Shown here piece after piece: positions 20,264 to 30,800 of a stretch of DNA of 64,000 nt. The number at the start of each line of letters is the position of its first letter. Positions within the stretch are counted from its first letter, which is position 1. The position numbers and the translations under genes were made by a program. The notes beneath the pieces were generated by a model. The model worked only from the letters and a program-made list of their open reading frames with translations, was not told where the DNA came from and did not search any database. The stretch is from Lucinisca nassula (taxonomy: Eukaryota > Mollusca > Bivalvia > Lucinida > Lucinidae), in the NCBI GenBank assembly GCA_963580285.1, contig OY757010.1, positions 63,386,406 through 63,450,405 on the forward strand, in the 5' to 3' direction.

Positions 20264-20467
20264 CAGTAAATTCCTATATTAAGACCACCTTTGGGACTGT
20301 TCAAAAGTGATCTTTAAGACCCCTTTGAACAGTCCCAAAGGTGGCCTCCTACTAGAGCACACTGGATGTAGAAAACACAAAGAAAACGTACTTGAAACCT
20401 TCTAAATATGCTTTTAAACGCTTAATTTGCATTACATTTAGGTGGTCTTAATAGCGGAATTTCACTG
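20264..20467. mobile_element. MITE-D, Tc1/mariner-type MITE with TA duplication
   Basis: Terminal CAGTAAATTCC...TTAAGACCACC on the left and GGTGGTCTTAA...GGAATTTCACTG on the right, flanked by TA at 20262-20263 and 20468-20469. CAGT termini and TA target sites are those of Tc1-type elements. An internal hairpin (CACCTTTGGGACTGTTCAAA) occupies the left third. Confidence 0.85.
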
Positions 20468-20469
20468 TA

Positions 20470-20562
20470 TAATAGAAGTGAAGGCAGTGATCAGGAATTG
20501 ATACATTTACCTCATATATCCCACCCAAGACACCAACGGGAAAGAGAGACCAGCATAAAACA
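20470..20562 (-). mobile_element. Penelope-like element, 3' terminal fragment
   Basis: AATAGAAGTGAAGGCAGTG, ATTGATACATTTACC and GACACCAACGGGAAAGAG match the PLE 3' end. It begins directly after the MITE-D target TA. Confidence 0.75.
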
Positions 20563-20570
20563 ATTTCCGC

Positions 20571-20795
20571 TGTCTCCCTCGGCAATCGGAACCTGTCCCG
20601 TAAGTGCAGCCTAGCGAATGTAACGGTCCTGACGTCGTGACGGTTTGCGTGGACAACAACCCCGTGGACGGTCGTTAGTGATCCCTATTGTTCAGAGCCG
20701 TTCATAGAGACGAGATATCGTCGACCGATGAACTCCAAAGTGAGCAGCCACGGCCGATTGAGATGATCCGTTCGGAAGCATTGTGGTCTTTTACG
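20571..20795 (-). pseudogene. Tc1-like transposase N-terminus relic
   Basis: On the minus strand the frame starting near 20790 encodes SSQSAVAAHFGVHRSTISRL, then NDRPRG, RRQDRYIR and a TGQVPIAEG-like stretch. This parallels the N-terminal helix-turn-helix and RQQDRYI block of the transposase at 11950-12160. Stops interrupt it and nothing of the catalytic domain follows. Confidence 0.75.
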
Positions 20796-21119
20796 TATCT
20801 GCGGCATAATATGGATACAATAATCCAAATAAACGTTATTGCCTTTTGTCGGGTCGACGTTTAGAAACACAACAAGAAAACGTTTGATGTAAACTTTGGC
20901 AATGTATAGGTTTGCACTCGGAATATGTGTTGGCGTATATTTTGACCATGTCGCCAATGCTTGACTAGGTTTACCGTAAATACCGATATAAGGGGCTAGA
21001 CAAAAGTGTTGAGAACTACCACCAAAAGTTGGAATCGATAAGAGAAAAACTTTTGGAGTTATGAGAGAAAAACGTTGTTGCGTTTCTTGTTTCCCCTAGT
21101 ATATTTAGGAGTACATACC
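20796..21119. other. unassigned
   Basis: The minus frame across 20685-20957 has no recognised motif upstream of the Tc1-like fragment. Confidence 0.3.
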
Positions 21120-21384
21120 TCATAAAGAAAGCACGCGTATACAAATACATGGTTGACGTTACCGCAGAAAAAATCGAACATTTTAAGATGACACATTGTG
21201 ATATTCTTTTTTTGTTTCTGCGCAAAACATAGATTGTGGGTACTCGTTAGAACCGCTTCAGCGAGGAGGTTCTGACGAGTATCCACAATATGTTTTTAGC
21301 AGAAATATTAAAAGTAATGTATACCCCTGGAAATCACAGTTTTATTGTATAAAAGAGGGGTTATATAGGCAAGTTTTCGTGATG
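21120..21384 (+). mobile_element. MITE-A copy
   Basis: Left end TCATAAAGAAAGCACGCGTA is worn; right end GCAAGTTTTCGTGATG. The central palindrome is nearly intact. The small hairpin CACAGTTTTATTGTATAAAA is diverged. Confidence 0.88.
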
Positions 21385-21411
21385 TGCAAACTAAAACATA
21401 ATTAGCCTTAG

Positions 21412-21470
21412 CAGAAGAACCGCCTTAAAATGGTCAGTAAAAATCCAAGTTGTGGGGGACGGCGTCGGGC
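21412..21470 (-). mobile_element. Penelope-like element, internal tail scrap
   Basis: GCAGAAGAACCGCCTTAAAA, TGGTCAGT and GTGGGGG match the 'AACCGCCTTGGAACGGTCAG' block of the PLE tail. It is followed by a tandem duplication (TCGGGCTAGATACACAATCA twice) at 21465-21510. Confidence 0.5.
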
Positions 21471-21601
21471 TAGATACACAATCACAATCGGGCTAGATAC
21501 ACAATCACAAGAAGTAGCCTATCCTTAGCAACGGGGCTAATAGACGAATAACTCTCACAGAAATCAAGCACAACAGCAAGCGCTTAACGAGCGGAGCAAT
21601 C

Positions 21602-21912
21602 CATCACGTGAACAAGCCCGTGAAATGAACACCCACTAAACCCCACATTATAATATAGAGAAAACTGGGGTGTACGGAGGCTTACACTATTTTTCTTGTT
21701 TCTGATCCCAGACATAGGTTGTGTGTACTCGTTAGAACCGCCTCAATGAAGCGGTTCTAACGAGCACACACGACCTATGTTTGATTGAGGTGGTTCTAAC
21801 GAGCACACACAACCTATGTTTGCAGTATAAATGAGAAAAATATATCGGATTTTCATTACAAATATAGCCATTTTGAAGATGTGAAAAATGCACTATGTTG
21901 CACGGACATTCT
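21602..21912 (-). mobile_element. MITE-B copy with an extra hairpin arm
   Basis: Left end CATCACGTGAACAAGCCC. The central palindrome is followed by a second right arm (GATTGAGGTGGTTCTAACGA), giving one and a half hairpins. The subterminal ATAGCCATTTTGAAGATG block is present and the far end GGACATTC is worn. Confidence 0.85.
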
Positions 21913-22103
21913 TTTTCTCAAGAGGGGTGGCTAGACTGCTAGGAGGAACGCGAGAACAATGCACAATAAAGTACAAAACTCGGAACTGTTTTGTTGAAAT
22001 ACAACATAACACAATGTATAAAGAGCACTAGAACCACCGCCTTAGAACGGTCGCCAGCACAAACCACCCATTACGAAAACACGCAGCCCCCCCCCCCCCC
22101 CCC

Positions 22104-22277
22104 CCCTCCTCCGAGAACGAAAATTTTAAGAAATTTAAGATACATTTCTTATTTCTGCTCAAAACATAGATAATTGGTACTAAAGAGTATCCACAATGTC
22201 CACCTCTGTAAACCCCAGTTTTACTATATAAAAGCGAGGTTTAAGGGGTCAAAATTATATAGGTATGTTTACGTGAT
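22104..22277 (+). mobile_element. MITE-A copy, internally deleted
   Basis: Enters at CGAAAATTTTAAG and has lost most of the central palindrome (only GGTACTAAAGAGTATCC remains). It ends with the small hairpin and ATAGGTATGTTTACGTGATG. A poly-C run lies at 22087-22106. Confidence 0.75.
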
Positions 22278-22440
22278 GGGATGGCTTAAACACTATTAAA
22301 ATTTATATCTGGCATGTAGGCTAAAAGTTACGGTTGCTTAGAACGTTGACGCGTTTCTTAAAGAATAACCTATAATGTTACAAATTATATAAATGATCAT
22401 AAATGATGCATGCTAAAATTTTGTTTTTTCATATATTTGG

Positions 22441-22653
22441 GTTTTACGGCCCTTTCAATATTATTTCACTCATATCGAGCCGATGGTTAATCAGAGGCTG
22501 GCGAAAACCTGAGTACCCGAAGAAAAACCACTTGACCATCCGTTGCAGAACTAGGCGTCTCACATATGGGACCCGAGCGAGGCTCGAACCCACAGCGTTG
22601 AAAGACCTAATGATTAAGAGTCAGCGCTCTTATCCACTAGGCCACGGAGGCCC
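22441..22653 (-). repeat. SINE-V, complete
   Basis: On the minus strand it begins GGCCTCCGTGGCCTAGTGGA, with A-box TGGCCTAGTGG and B-box GGTTCGAGCCTC. A conserved body follows (GACGCCTAGTTCTGC, GGTCAAGTGG), and it ends GGGCCGTAAAAC near 22441. The tRNA-derived head marks it as a Pol III SINE. The 157-codon plus-strand frame overlapping it is an artefact. Confidence 0.9.
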
Positions 22654-22810
22654 GTGTACTTATGTTGTTGAAGGAACAATAATCATTTTGAATTGGAAAT
22701 GGTCTATTTTAAACGTCTATTTCTCCAGTGCCCTTTCCCAGAAACATAATATAGTACAGTTAGTATGTTCTTATACGAGCAACGAAAAGGAGCTTTTACT
22801 CTCCAAAACT

Positions 22811-22948
22811 CATTACGAAAACACGACTATACAAATACATTGTAAACTTTACAGCCGAAAAAAACGAAACTTTTAAGACGAAAAAATTTAATATTTTTCT
22901 TATTTCTGCTCAAAATATAGATTGTGGGTACTCGTTAGAACCGCTTGC
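22811..22948 (+). mobile_element. MITE-A, left half
   Basis: CATTACGAAAACACGACTAT through the left palindrome arm GGTACTCGTTAGAACCGCT, then stops abruptly at the centre of the hairpin. Confidence 0.85.
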
Positions 22949-23372
22949 ATAGCATAACACCCCCATTGAACCGGGGGTAATTTTGTTTTCAAAACCGTCT
23001 TCTGTAGCATGTTTTTTTTATCCGTGCGAGCAGCTTCTCAGTTTTATCTTAAATGTACATTTTTAACAGTTAGAATGACATGTCCTTATCAACTTTTAAT
23101 GAAATGGACATTCAATTTGTCATCAAACTGCTGTCAAGTGTCAAAGAAAGCAGATCATGAAATGTACATGCACTGGTAGCACTTTACATGTAAACGGATG
23201 CTTTAGACACAAACTTTAGCGGCTCACTGGAAAATTATGACGATTTTCTTCAGAAGGTATGAATATTAAAATACTAACATTTTGTTGTGATACATTTGTG
23301 TGAATGTGCTTTATCGCTTATTAATTTCTGTATATTTGTGCAGTCTTTGCATTCACAACGCATTCTTTAAAG
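22949..23372. other. unassigned
   Basis: No repeat family or coding motif recognised. Confidence 0.35.
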
Positions 23373-23670
23373 TGTTCGGACCCGCCCATCGGGGCTTAAA
23401 GAATTAGATGGGCTGCGTGACGCTTCCAAGCAGAGCTGAAACCGACCGCACGCGAGAACTGCTAAACCGCTCAGAGAATCTATGCCTGCCCAGGCAAAGC
23501 GGTGCGAGTCACACCGTTCATGCTTATAAACCCATTTGGTTTCATTGAGCGACAGGGCTTGAGATGTCGATTTATCACAATGTCGAGTAAAAGTCCCACA
23601 AAATGGATTCAACGTTTCCAAAATAACCTGTTGATGGGCATTTTAAACATCTCATCAAACAAATAAATTC
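23373..23670 (+). repeat. SIR-E copy
   Basis: CGCCCATCGGGGCTTAAAGA, AAACCGCTCAGAGAATCTA, CATTGAGCGACAGGGCTTGA, AAAAGTCCCACAAAATGG and the AAACATCTCATC..AAACAAAT tail. Confidence 0.88.
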
Positions 23671-23865
23671 CTTAACGTGTTTGGGTGAGGAAAATAATTA
23701 CTATTGCGGTCGTGGCTTCGGGCTCGTTTTCAGTGAATTAAAGTCTCATGCTCGACAAAACCCCACATGATACTTAACTAAACTGAAAACTTGCTTGAAA
23801 ACTTTTGTTTCGGTCTAAATCCCATCATACATTCTATTATTCAGTTCTTATCTAAGCAGGAAACG

Positions 23866-24150
23866 CCCCCCGCCCATCGGGGCGTGAAGAAATGATGCTT
23901 CCACGCAGAGCTGAAACCGACCCGCACACTAGTACCCTTAATCCGCTTAGAGGATCTAAGCCTGCCCAGGCAAAGCGGTGCGAGTCGGCCCGTTAATTAA
24001 TCCTATTGGTTCATTGGGCGGCAGGGCTTGAGAAGTCATTTCATCACAAGGTCGGGTAAAAGTCCCACAAAATTGGAAGCTACGTCTCCAAAATGTTCTT
24101 TGCAGTGTTGATGGGGACGTTAAACCTCAAATCAAACAAACAATTCTAAG
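23866..24150 (+). repeat. SIR-E copy
   Basis: CGCCCATCGGGGCGTGAAGA, CGCTTAGAGGATCTAAGCCT, GGGCGGCAGGGCTTGAGA and TGATGGGGACGTTAAACC with an AAATCAAACAAACAA tail. It is 200 bp downstream of another copy in the same orientation. Confidence 0.88.
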
Positions 24151-24442
24151 CAGGAAAATTGCCTGAACTGTTATTATTTAAAAATAGCGAGCATTACAAA
24201 TTTAACGCTCGGCTGAATTGGGCATGAAAAACGTTTTATAACCTTTAAATAGCCTGGTCGAGAAACACTCAGATTGGATTGCCGCTTTACTCCACAGCAC
24301 AAAAATCTTTAAATGTCCTATATATTGACAAAGCCCCATTTCTCACTTACTCTAGGCTAATACAAGTACTTTTTCAACAGATCTGTTAAAGCACTTCACA
24401 AACAAACCTTTCATAAAAATCATCTATTTTAAGGCATTCAAG
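24151..24442. other. unassigned
   Basis: Nothing recognised. Confidence 0.3.
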
Positions 24443-24602
24443 AGTTCTGCAACGGAAGGCCAGGTGTTTTTTTACCGGATACTACGGTCTTCGACCACAT
24501 GTGATTAACGATCGGCTCCATATGAGTGAAATAAACTCGAAAGGACCGTAAAATGATCCCCGCTCTGCACCCCCTCCCCCTTCCCCCCCCCCCCCCACCC
24601 CC
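24443..24602 (+). repeat. SINE-V 3' part, with C-rich tail
   Basis: AGTTCTGCAACGGAAGGCCA, ATTAACGATCGGCTCCATAT and GTGAAATAAACTCGAAAGGA are the 3' body of SINE-V; the tRNA head is absent. C-rich runs follow at 24568-24602. Confidence 0.75.
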
Positions 24603-25027
24603 CAAAAAAATCAAGGTTGATATGCTCTAGCTTATTCTGACCTTTTTTGTTTGCTGTGCTGTGGTGAGTTGTGGTGCCTATTCAGATTAATACAAAGTTG
24701 CTGAGCAGAAAAATTGAGCAGTGTTTTTTGCCAAAGTCCCTACTCTATGGATTTGACCGAATTCATAAATAGTAGCGTCCACCTCAAAAACTCGCGGATG
24801 AGAGAGCATGTGTGTGCTGCACTGTAGGGGTTCTGTCCCCTTAAATCCCTGTTGGAAAAGGACCCAATGGGCCCAACCTAAATAGTGCTTATTGTCATTT
24901 ACTGGCCATTAGCGACCCAGGATCAAAATTTCAAAACATAGAAAGGAATATGTTGCAATAGGGAACAAACTGTTTCCATGCTGCATCATTTTGAACATTT
25001 ACGTATTGGTGGCATTTTGAACAAGCT

Positions 25028-25060
<33 letters not shown>

Positions 25061-25202
25061 CATTTCTGTCTACACAAACATGAGTGAAACTGCTTTGAAA
25101 ATAACACAAAACGTCCACAATTTCAACAAAAAATACATCTCACTTTTTCTGAGTCCTGTAAGGAGATAACTACGGCTAATCCCTGCCTTCCTAAATTTAG
25201 CC
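24603..25202. other. unassigned, with 34-nt poly-T
   Basis: The poly-T run is at 25028-25060. No coding or repeat family recognised. Confidence 0.4.
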
Positions 25203-25550
25203 ACCCACCTAGCTCAGTGGTTAGTCCATTTGCCTCAGATGCTAAAGGTCCCAGTTTCGATCCCCAGCAGCGGTGACAAAATTTCGGCGTCAGAACACGT
25301 TCCATTGGCATCATTTGCAGGTATGCCTGTCAAAAAGTGCATCGTCCTGGACGTTAACTGGAGCCCCCCCCCCCCCCCCCCCCCCCCCTGTGCAGGGAGA
25401 ACCATCCCCTGTGCAGGTTAAAGAACCCTACCGTAATAACATGGTTACTGTGTACTCTTTCATCCTTCAAAACTGGAGTCTATGCAGTATACAACGTCTG
25501 TGTCCCCTCTTGGGGTTTAGTTGAAAATGGAAGAAAAATAGCGATAATGC
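25203..25550 (+). repeat. SINE-INV, tRNA-derived SINE
   Basis: Head ACCTAGCTCAGTGGTTAG (A-box) and GTTTCGATCCCC (B-box). Body blocks: ATTGGCATCATTTGCAGG, GGACGTTAACTGGAG, a poly-C run at 25364-25388, TGTGCAGGTTAAAGAACCCT and ACATGGTTACTGTG. It shares all blocks with 57005-57330. The poly-C replaces the short CCCGATG-type spacer seen there. Confidence 0.85.
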
Positions 25551-26139
25551 TCATTTGTCACTACTTCGAACGGTTTCAAATTCAACAGCACCGGTCGTTC
25601 CGGTCGTTAGTTCATCGATAGAGTAGCCCGGAATCAGCAGAAAACCAAGCTTCGCGACGATTGTTTTCTTGATCTGTTACAGAAAGCGATGTAAATGTAG
25701 CAAAATCTAAATTTAGAGCTGCAAATACATCATTTTGGATTCAAAACGGTCTAGATAGGTTTATTTTAATGAAAGACATCAGATGAAAGCGAAAAAAGTT
25801 TACTCCGTAACAGTAGTTCGCTTGTGATTGATGAAAACTTGAAAATTTTTGTCACACGTTTATGCCGAATTTTGCTTTGTTGAGTTAATCCATGCGAGAA
25901 AAGCATGTTTCCTGCAAGTGGCAGACAGAGGCGGGTTATTGTTGCAAAGTGGGCATATTTAACTTGTATAATTCATAATAAGTAGGTGAAAACTGCATTT
26001 GGGAAAAAGATACACTGGGTAAAATGAGGTAACCCCCCAAAAATTGAGCCGAAGTTTCCCCCCTTGTCTCTAATATAGTACCAAAAACATTTTTTTTTTT
26101 TTTTTTTGCATTTTTTTCATGGTTCAGGCCCCTATGATC
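25551..26139. other. unassigned
   Basis: Poly-T at 26092-26107; no recognised family or gene. Confidence 0.35.
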
Positions 26140-26375
26140 TCTGTCTTCGTTTGATTAGATGGTTCTTGGAGATGCTGCATTAATGCATTTGAAACACTTC
26201 ACGCGGACTGAACTCATTATTTGTGTAAACCACAGCAGACCAAACAGCGAGGATTGTGGCCAGGAAATAACGATTGGAGCCCTCACCTCCCGACACACAC
26301 ACCACTGTATATTTTACTGACCGTTCCAAGGCGGTGATTCTGTTGCTGTTTATAATTATCATGGTGTGTGATGGC
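26140..26375 (+). mobile_element. Penelope-like element tail, diverged, left part of inverted pair
   Basis: GGAGATGCTGCATTAATGCA, CACGCGGACTGAACTCATTA, GCGAGGATTGTGGCC and CCGTTCCAAGGCGGTGATTC follow the tail order on the plus strand. It ends before the distal tail and faces the minus-strand copy that starts at 26397. Confidence 0.75.
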
Positions 26376-26396
26376 ATGAATATACTGCTACAAGGA

Positions 26397-26713
26397 AATG
26401 AAGTGAGGGCGATGACAAGAAATCGACATCAACTAATTTTACGTCACACATCCCATCAAAGACACCAAAGGGAAAGAAACACAAACATAAATGTCTAGAG
26501 CGCTGTGGTGCAGTTGTAAAGCATCTGTCTCGAGAGCGAGAGGTACTCGGTTCGATCCCTACTAACATCAAGGGTTGTTTCCTTGAGCAAGAGATTTTAT
26601 CCACATTGCTTATTACTTGTTTCTACCCAGGAAAAGGGAAAAAGAGGGTCACATGGAAGATTAGTACTAGTTAACTAAATGTGTTACCCTCTATAACTAA
26701 GGTCGATTATAAA

Positions 26714-26759
<46 letters not shown>

Positions 26760-27118
26760 AGAAATCAACTTCGCCGTCAAGAACACGTCACACGCAGAAA
26801 GCCAAAAGGACAGTTACTTGCCCATAAATTGGCAAACGGCTATCCAAATGAAAAATATTAGCAATTACACATACGTAAAAGGGCGAACTTTCATAATAAT
26901 AAACCAAAACAGAAGAACCGTCTTGTATTTTTTTTAACTCTGGGCCTCTATTCGATACAGGTGGCCACAATTCTCGCCCATGGTTCTGTCCTAGTTAGGA
27001 CAAATAATTTGTTCAGTCCGCATGAAGGATTTATAACCCATCAGTGCTCCACCTACGACAACATAAAATAGAACGAATGCAGAGATGAATCAACGATGAG
27101 GGTCCGACAGCAAACATG
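26397..27118 (-). mobile_element. Penelope-like element tail, split by a SINE
   Basis: Tail blocks on the minus strand at 26397-26496 (3' end, GACACCAAAGGGAAAGAAAC) and 26761-27118 (AAAGGACAGTTACTTGCCCA, AATAATTTGTTCAGTCCGCA, GAGGGTCCGACAGCAA). The interval 26497-26760 is a SINE-ATT insertion. Confidence 0.8.
26497..26760 (+). repeat. SINE-ATT inserted in a PLE tail
   Basis: tRNA-like head GCGCTGTGGTGCAGTTGTAA (A-box) and GGTTCGATCCCT (B-box), then the same body as 1728-1956 and an (ATT)n tail of about 45 bp at 26712-26757. Its interruption of the PLE shows that the SINE is the younger insertion. Confidence 0.9.
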
Positions 27119-27162
27119 AGCAGAATAAAACCACAGTTGGACTCGTCCGTGAAGTGATCAAG

Positions 27163-27232
27163 CTACTCGCATCATTAAGCAGGGATCCTGTGTTCGTCTC
27201 CGAGCTTCTCCAGACTTTCGGATGAACGTTTG
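27163..27232 (+). repeat. SINE-M head fragment
   Basis: GATCAAGCTACTCGCATC, then GAGCTTCTCCAGACTTTCGG and ATGAACGTTT match the head-body junction of SINE-M. It is truncated on both sides. Confidence 0.55.
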
Positions 27233-27235
27233 TAC

Positions 27236-27385
27236 TGTTATTGTTCCTTTGGATAGCCGTTTGCCCGTTTTATGAGAGAAAAACCGTCTTTTTTGCTTTC
27301 TGCGTTTTATGTTTTGATTGCGTTGATGTTGCTTAATGTTGGTCCTGAATTCACTTTGGTGTATTGGATGGAAAGTGTAGGGTTA
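27236..27385 (+). mobile_element. Penelope-like element tail, diverged scrap
   Basis: TTTGGATAGCCGTTTGCCCG, TTTTATGAGAGAAAAACCGT and CACTTTGGTGTATTGGATGG follow the distal tail order with many changes. Confidence 0.55.
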
Positions 27386-27439
27386 CAAATGGAAAATTAA
27401 ATCTAATATAATGGACATCTTAAAGGTAAATGTCTTTTT

Positions 27440-27640
27440 CAAAAAATGGTCTATATAGTGTTGACGGGAACTCGCACCACTTTGTGGGACTTTTACCCGA
27501 TATTGCGATGCAATGGCATCTCAAGTCCTGTCGCCCAATAAAACAGATATGGTTAATAAGCATGCACGCTCCGATTCGCACCGCTTTGCATCGACAGACA
27601 TAGATCCTCTAAGCGGTTTACCAGTACTCGGTGCGGCCAG
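27440..27640 (-). repeat. SIR-E copy, rearranged
   Basis: Minus-strand order of SIR-E blocks: TATAGTGTTGACGGGAACTC, TTGTGGGACTTTTACCCGAT, ATCTCAAGTCCTGTCGCCCA, CGATTCGCACCGCTTTGC, GATCCTCTAAGCGGTTTACC. Its 5' part is missing. Confidence 0.8.
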
Positions 27641-27821
27641 AGCTAAAGAGAAAATACTATTTAAAACACGGCGGCATCCAGCAGAAGACATAGCATAAGT
27701 TATCAACCAACTTATAGTAGCTTTATGTTGAGGCCGTCATTGAGTCAAATGCCCGAAGCACCACACTGCAATTTAAAAGCCAAGCATAGTTGTCAACCGT
27801 GTTTCGGTCAAACACTGTAAT

Positions 27822-28895
27822 TGCACGACCCGCAGAAAAAGCGACCGACTGAAGTCGGTTGATTTTCTAAGAGTGCCCTAAAATCACCGTGTCATTCTGT
27901 CAGTCTGTCTGTCCGTCCGTAACCCCGTTTGTGAAAATTGGTGATAGTGACTTAACCGCTTGGAATATTTAAACAATTTTTGGCATACTGATAGATATCA
28001 ATGAGATCTAACCAATGAACTTGCGAAATATTACATTCCATTTAGTATAGCCTCGCCGAGGCGAAAAATTTAAAAATTTTCGAACTGCTTCTCCTCGGAA
28101 ACCGTTGGGCCGATTGAAGTCAAATTTCATATGGAGCCTCTATGGGATGGGGAAACCAAAATTTGCTCATGGGGTCCAGGTCACATGACTAAAATGGCCG
28201 CCAAGCCATATATGGTCTGTCTGTCTGTCCGTCCGTAACCCGTTTGTGAAAATTGGTGATAGTGACTTAACCGCTTGGAATATTTAAACAATTTTTGGCA
28301 TACTGATAGATATCAATGAGATCTAACTAATGAACTTGCGAAATATTACATTCCATTTAGTATAGCCTCGCCGAGGCGAAAAATGTGAAATTTTTCGAAC
28401 TGCTTCTCCTCGGAAACCGTTGGGCCAATTGAAGTCAAATTTCATATGGAGCCTCAATGGGATGGGGGGAACCAAAATTTGCTCATGGGGTCCAGGTCAC
28501 ATGGCCAAAATGGCCGCCAAGCCATATATGGTAAAACCCTTCAAAAATAGTCTTCTCCAGAACTACTGGGCAGATTTCCACGAAACTTGATAAATAGCAT
28601 CTGGGACGTAGGCCCATCAATAATTGCTACAATGGTGACCCTGGGCTGACCGTGACCTTCTTTGTGCCTAGGTCAAACTTTGACACATATGCTTTTGTAT
28701 TGGAAAAGTGAGAATGCATTTTATCCTGCAAACGATTCAGAATACAGTACTAAAGTATAAGATATATTTTTGCTCCCTACGATAAGGCGCATTTATTGGG
28801 GGAACCGTTTTAGGTCCAGGTCACATGTCCAAAATGGCCGCCATACCCATATATGGTAACACTCATAAAGCTAAAAGCATCCGGCGGGTCGTGCA
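27822..28895. mobile_element. non-coding element with 12-bp TIR and internal 315-bp tandem duplication
   Basis: TGCACGACCCGC at the left and its exact complement GCGGGTCGTGCA at the right bound 1074 bp. The interior contains GTCTGTCTGTCCGTCCGTAA..GTGAAAATTGG...ATGGCCGCCAAGCC twice with a period of about 315 bp (anchors 27927 and 28242). A third partial unit has CCAAAATGGCCGCC near 28830. TTCAGCTGAA immediately follows the right end. No protein is encoded. Confidence 0.65.
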
Positions 28896-29391
28896 CTTCA
28901 GCTGAAGCACTGGTTTAAATTATAGGACAAGACGCCGCTCCAACCATGATTGGGTCCAACATAATACTAACGGTGCGTCGCAACATTAAACGGAAGGGAT
29001 AGTCCGGAAGAAAAAAAAAACAGCCACTTCGAGCCATCGAGAGATTAGATAGACACAGCGGCATAAAGACACAACTGAAAACAACAAATTCACGCGCGAC
29101 AAAAGCATTTAAGCAATAACGTGTAATCAGAATGAACAACATAATCCCAGCGCATATTTAGCTGTATCAACGTTACCAGTAATATGCTAGCAGCTGGGTA
29201 GCAAAAACGTTGACCCTTTCACGAGAACTAGTTTGAATATCTAAGTTGGAAATTTTCACTTACAACAAACAATGGATTATAAGGTATTTCTATCTAAAGT
29301 ATGCCTGCAATGAGCAAAGGATCGCCAAATGTACCAAGAATGTCTATAAAGTCAATACCTTTATTGACAAAAGGAATCTTAAGGAAATGTC
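28896..29391. other. unassigned
   Basis: No motif in the short frames; no repeat family recognised. Confidence 0.35.
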
Positions 29392-29635
29392 ATATGGGCC
29401 CCGTCAAGCGATTTTGGTACTTATCGCCTATGCGAGCAGCGAAGGTTCAGGCGGGCCTGCGCATCCGGGCAGTCTCTGCAGAACCTTCGCTGCTCGCTCA
29501 TACAAGCAGTGAATCAAGAGGAACCTTCAGACAGAAAGCCATATCCCTGGCCCCTCTGAATGGCTGGACATGCGCAGTTAAAATTTGTCATGACAGAATG
29601 CTCGAAGGCACAAATTCGCTGGGCGGGGCTCATAT
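29392..29635 (-). mobile_element. MITE-C copy
   Basis: Inverted relative to 16288-16528: ATGGGCCCCGTCAAGCGATT at the left, AATTCGCTGGGCGGGGCTCA at the right, with a GCGAGCAGCGAAGG hairpin near 29430-29495. The 113-codon frame across it is not a gene. Confidence 0.88.
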
Positions 29636-29786
29636 ACCTTAGTATGTGGTTCCTTAGGGTACCCTTGTATGTAACTACTGGATGATCTTGGTAAGGACAT
29701 AAAGCGACGAAAAGGAATAACATCGTAACCCTTATCACTCTCTAGGCTAATTTGGCAGACGACGAATTGACAATATTTTTTCTGAT

Positions 29787-30067
29787 CATCACGAAAACAC
29801 GCCTATACAATTCTGACGACTATGAACCCCACTTTTATATTGTAAAACTGGGGTTTACAGGGGTAAACCTTATTTTTCTTATTTCTGCTATAAAATATAG
29901 ATTGTGGGTACCCGTTAGAACCGCTTCGGTGAGGCGGTTCTAACGAGTGCCAACAATCAATATTTGAGCAGTAATAAGAAAAATATCACAATTTTTCATC
30001 ATAATAGTTTCATTTTTTTTCGGCGATAAAGGTGGCAATGTATTTGTATAGGCGTGTTTGCGTAATG
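29787..30067 (-). mobile_element. MITE-A copy, well preserved
   Basis: CATCACGAAAACACGCCTAT at the left and TATAGGCGTGTTTGCGTAATG at the right. Central palindrome with AACCGCTTCGGTGAGGCGGT, small hairpin ACCCCACTTTTATATTGT. All modules are present in inverted order. Confidence 0.92.
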
Positions 30068-30544
30068 TTTTCCCGGATAACAGGATATGACATCTTATGC
30101 AAACTGTCTGAAAAGTCAAATCCTGTTTTCTTGAAAACAAAAAAGACAAATATTTCAAAATATCGTCTGCAGCAAAACAATAAATAAATAAAATACTCAG
30201 CATGCACATCGTTAAAATCGGTAAAGACTATAATGAAACTTACCAGCTTGACTGTCCGATTTACGTTTAAAGTGGACGAAACAGAAAGACACGGTATAAC
30301 CAAAATCATATGCTGTCATCTCGACTGCATTAGAATTGTATTAAATATTAACATGAGCTTTGCGTTTCATGCAACCGTTCGCGAGAGAACCGTATTATCT
30401 ACATTTACTTTCATAAATATCTAAAACGGCAAATATGATAATCTGTCAATTTTGAATCATTGCCTTTGCAATTAAGAAACATTGTCTTCGTGGACAATAG
30501 TATCATTTATATCCGGAAAAGACAGCTGTTTGCAAAGCTATAAA
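30068..30544. other. unassigned
   Basis: Short frames only, none with a motif. Confidence 0.3.
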
Positions 30545-30800
30545 GTTAAAGTGAATGCAGTGATCAGGAATCGACAAAAATTCCTCAAACCTCCCATCCA
30601 AGACCCCAAAAGGGAACGACACACAAACATAAAAAACTTCACCATAATGAAAACTTCAAACGCGCAAAGTCAAAAGGGACAGTTACTTTCCCACAATATG
30701 GCCGAACTGATTTCCAAAATTAATGGACATTACCAATACATACATGCAAATACAAACTATAGCTGCAATAATAAACCCCAACAGAAAATCCGCCTTAACT
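30545..30800 (-). mobile_element. Penelope-like element, 3' tail, diverged
   Basis: AAAGTGAATGCAGTGATCAG, ATCCAAGACCCCAAAAGGGA, AAAGGGACAGTTACTTTCCC and AACCCCAACAGAAAATCCGC follow the tail order. Confidence 0.8.

Noticed and set aside
22403..22876. 157-codon plus-strand open frame
   Set aside because: It crosses a minus-strand SINE-V and the left half of a MITE-A; its protein has no motif of its own.
29301..29642. 113-codon open frame
   Set aside because: It lies almost wholly within MITE-C and has no domain.
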